The translations under genes and the position numbers were made by a program. Under the pieces are notes generated by a model that was given only the letters and a program-made list of their open reading frames with translations, was not told where the DNA came from and did no database searches. From Penium margaritaceum (Eukaryota > Streptophyta > Zygnematophyceae > Desmidiales > Peniaceae): DNA of 27,352 bases. The stretch is from contig SZWC01015110.1 of the NCBI GenBank assembly GCA_023375785.1, positions 31,464 to 58,815 of the forward strand. Direction: 5' to 3'. This document shows, piece by piece, positions 26,381 through 27,352 of the stretch. Within the stretch, counting starts at the first letter, position 1. Every line of letters begins with the position of its first letter.

Positions 26381-26635
26381 TCAGCTCAAGGCCAGGTATA
26401 TCAAGCACATTGAGTTGCCAGACGGACCAAAAAAACGGACAATGCCAATACCATGAACAGCAAGCACCTGGCAAGACATATTCCAAACACTCCAGACATT
26501 GCCAGTCGGGCCAAACATACTGAACGCCTGATGATAGGATGTCATGTGATGCATAGCGCCGGAGCTGATGATCCAAGTGCCGGTAGGGTCAGAGACGGAT
26601 GCGTTAACCTGGGTGACCTGACAGGACGCAGACAT
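26381..26635 (-). pseudogene. pol: Copia protease, catalytic Asp lost
   Basis: The frame contains TGTWIISSGAMHHMTSYHQA, matching the copia protease start W(I/L)-DSGA-HHM, and later an AVHGIGIV strand typical of the flap region. The catalytic Asp of DSG is Ser here, so the enzyme would be dead. A parallel frame (26349-26576) continues with CLIYLAL/LNVLDIPGLELSLMSVSALP, the normal LxVLxVPxLxxNLLSVS end, which shows a frameshift near 26440. Confidence 0.8.
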
Positions 26636-27352
26636 TGGGCGCTACACAGAAAATTGGGATGCACAGTGTGTCTATAAATTGTCAAGGAAGATCATCCAAG
26701 ACGGGGGTACAAACACAACAAGCATCTACGGGGCGATCACCACGGAGAGTAGTCTTAGTCTAACAGCTGTCCATCACCTCCTCCTTAACAGCCATAGAAC
26801 TTGTACTTCCCTGGGGCTGATGAAGGGGGATGCTGAGGTGGTACGTGGTGAACTGCTCCAGCTGGTGCTCATGAGCATAGGGCCCAGGAGTTGGGGTTAC
26901 TTTGGCGTGGCCATACTAGAGGGTGAGATTGAGAGGTAGTTGGGCTGAAGGTGAAGGTGACCACAGTGGATATGGAATGTACGCAATAATAGGCACGATA
27001 GAAGACAAAGGTTGGGACAGAGATCCAAACACAACTGCTGTGGTGCCGATGGAGGTAAAGGCTACTCAAGAAGCACAGATAGGTGAGGCACTCAAGAAGG
27101 TAGCTATGCCAAGGCGTCGCTCATGCTCGGAACGCATGGTGATGAAGACACAGGACTCGTCTATGGGCAATGGGGAGGTGTACCAACCATGACCCGATTG
27201 GCCATAGTTGTGGCAGATGAGAGAGCTGCCACTGGAGGCATTGCTGTCAGATGGATGCTCAGTCTTCCCCTTGTCCTTCTTTCCACTTCCCCCCTTGCCG
27301 TGGCCTGCACCCCTTGTGGCTTCAGTGACACCAGGGGTCCCGGACGAGTGAG
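26636..27352 (-). pseudogene. gag: Copia gag C-terminal part with degenerate zinc knuckle
   Basis: At 27178-27219 the minus strand reads CHNYGQSGHGWYTS, a CCHC knuckle (C-x2-C-x4-H-x4-C) in which the second and last Cys are changed to Tyr and Ser. Upstream is a basic Gly/Lys-rich run (GHGKGGSGKKDKGK). The rest down to the protease has frame breaks. The N-terminus is beyond the window. Confidence 0.6.

Larger units (their letters stand above)
22985..27352 (-). mobile_element. Ty1/copia retrotransposon, decayed, cut by the window edge
   Basis: Read on the minus strand, the order is gag zinc knuckle, protease, GAG-pre-integrase, integrase, RT, RNase H. Integrase before RT is the diagnostic copia order. 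Frames change repeatedly and stops are common, so it is inactive. The 5' LTR and most of gag lie beyond 27352; the 3' end lies somewhere between about 22600 and 22985. Confidence 0.85.

Noticed and set aside
1..27352. CRISPR array, bacterial operons, riboswitches, replication origins
   Set aside because: No direct-repeat and spacer array was found, and the retroelement content is eukaryotic. The 30-bp minisatellites have no spacers.

Overview
This window is repeat-dominated nuclear DNA from a eukaryote with a large genome. The best fit is a plant or streptophyte alga, because it holds a chromodomain-bearing Ty3/gypsy element (chromovirus), a Ty1/copia element, a hAT-like non-autonomous DNA transposon and a Penelope-like element (PLE) together. 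The species cannot be fixed from the sequence; a charophyte is only a guess. I see no intact host gene, no rRNA and no CRISPR. Nearly every coding stretch is a decayed mobile-element gene, with stop codons often where Gln, Arg or Trp codons are expected (a pattern expected of C-to-T decay).

Layout. 1-5197: anonymous DNA with two CAG/AGC-rich tracts (about 438-1036 and 3540-4425), several fold-back hairpins, a dispersed 115-bp repeat pair, three tandem TGACGTCA-type 12-mers and a 30-bp minisatellite. 5198-20424: one Ty3/gypsy chromovirus of about 15.2 kb, bounded by a perfect 5-bp target duplication (ATCAC) and two LTRs (5203-5913 and 19699-20419). Its parts are a primer-binding-site-like motif, a long leader, gag, a candidate -1 frameshift site, protease, RT, RNase H, integrase, chromodomain and polypurine tract. 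Two elements are nested in it: a 767-bp hAT-like element with an 8-bp target duplication (6026-6792), and a PLE complex (13856-18178). 20420-22985: repeats again, including an inverted copy of the 30-bp minisatellite and a 0.28-kb tandem duplication split by a single N at 22295. 22985-27352: a Ty1/copia element on the minus strand (gag, PR, INT, RT, RNase H), cut by the window edge.

The most interesting object is the PLE complex. It lies on the minus strand, with a coiled-coil-like basic ORF1, a PLE-type RT with YIDD and no visible GIY-YIG endonuclease. It is flanked by 340-bp pseudo-LTRs, each with a hammerhead ribozyme motif; a third motif sits in an inverted terminal copy. The right pseudo-LTR has an intact ribozyme core. 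About 0.93 kb of gypsy integrase sequence is present on both sides of the PLE, ending at its borders. The two copies share three disabling lesions and differ by about as much as the two pseudo-LTRs do (about 9% by eye), less than the gypsy LTRs (about 17% in the part compared). This suggests that PLE insertion into an already dead gypsy was accompanied by a very long target duplication.

All identities were estimated by eye and are approximate.
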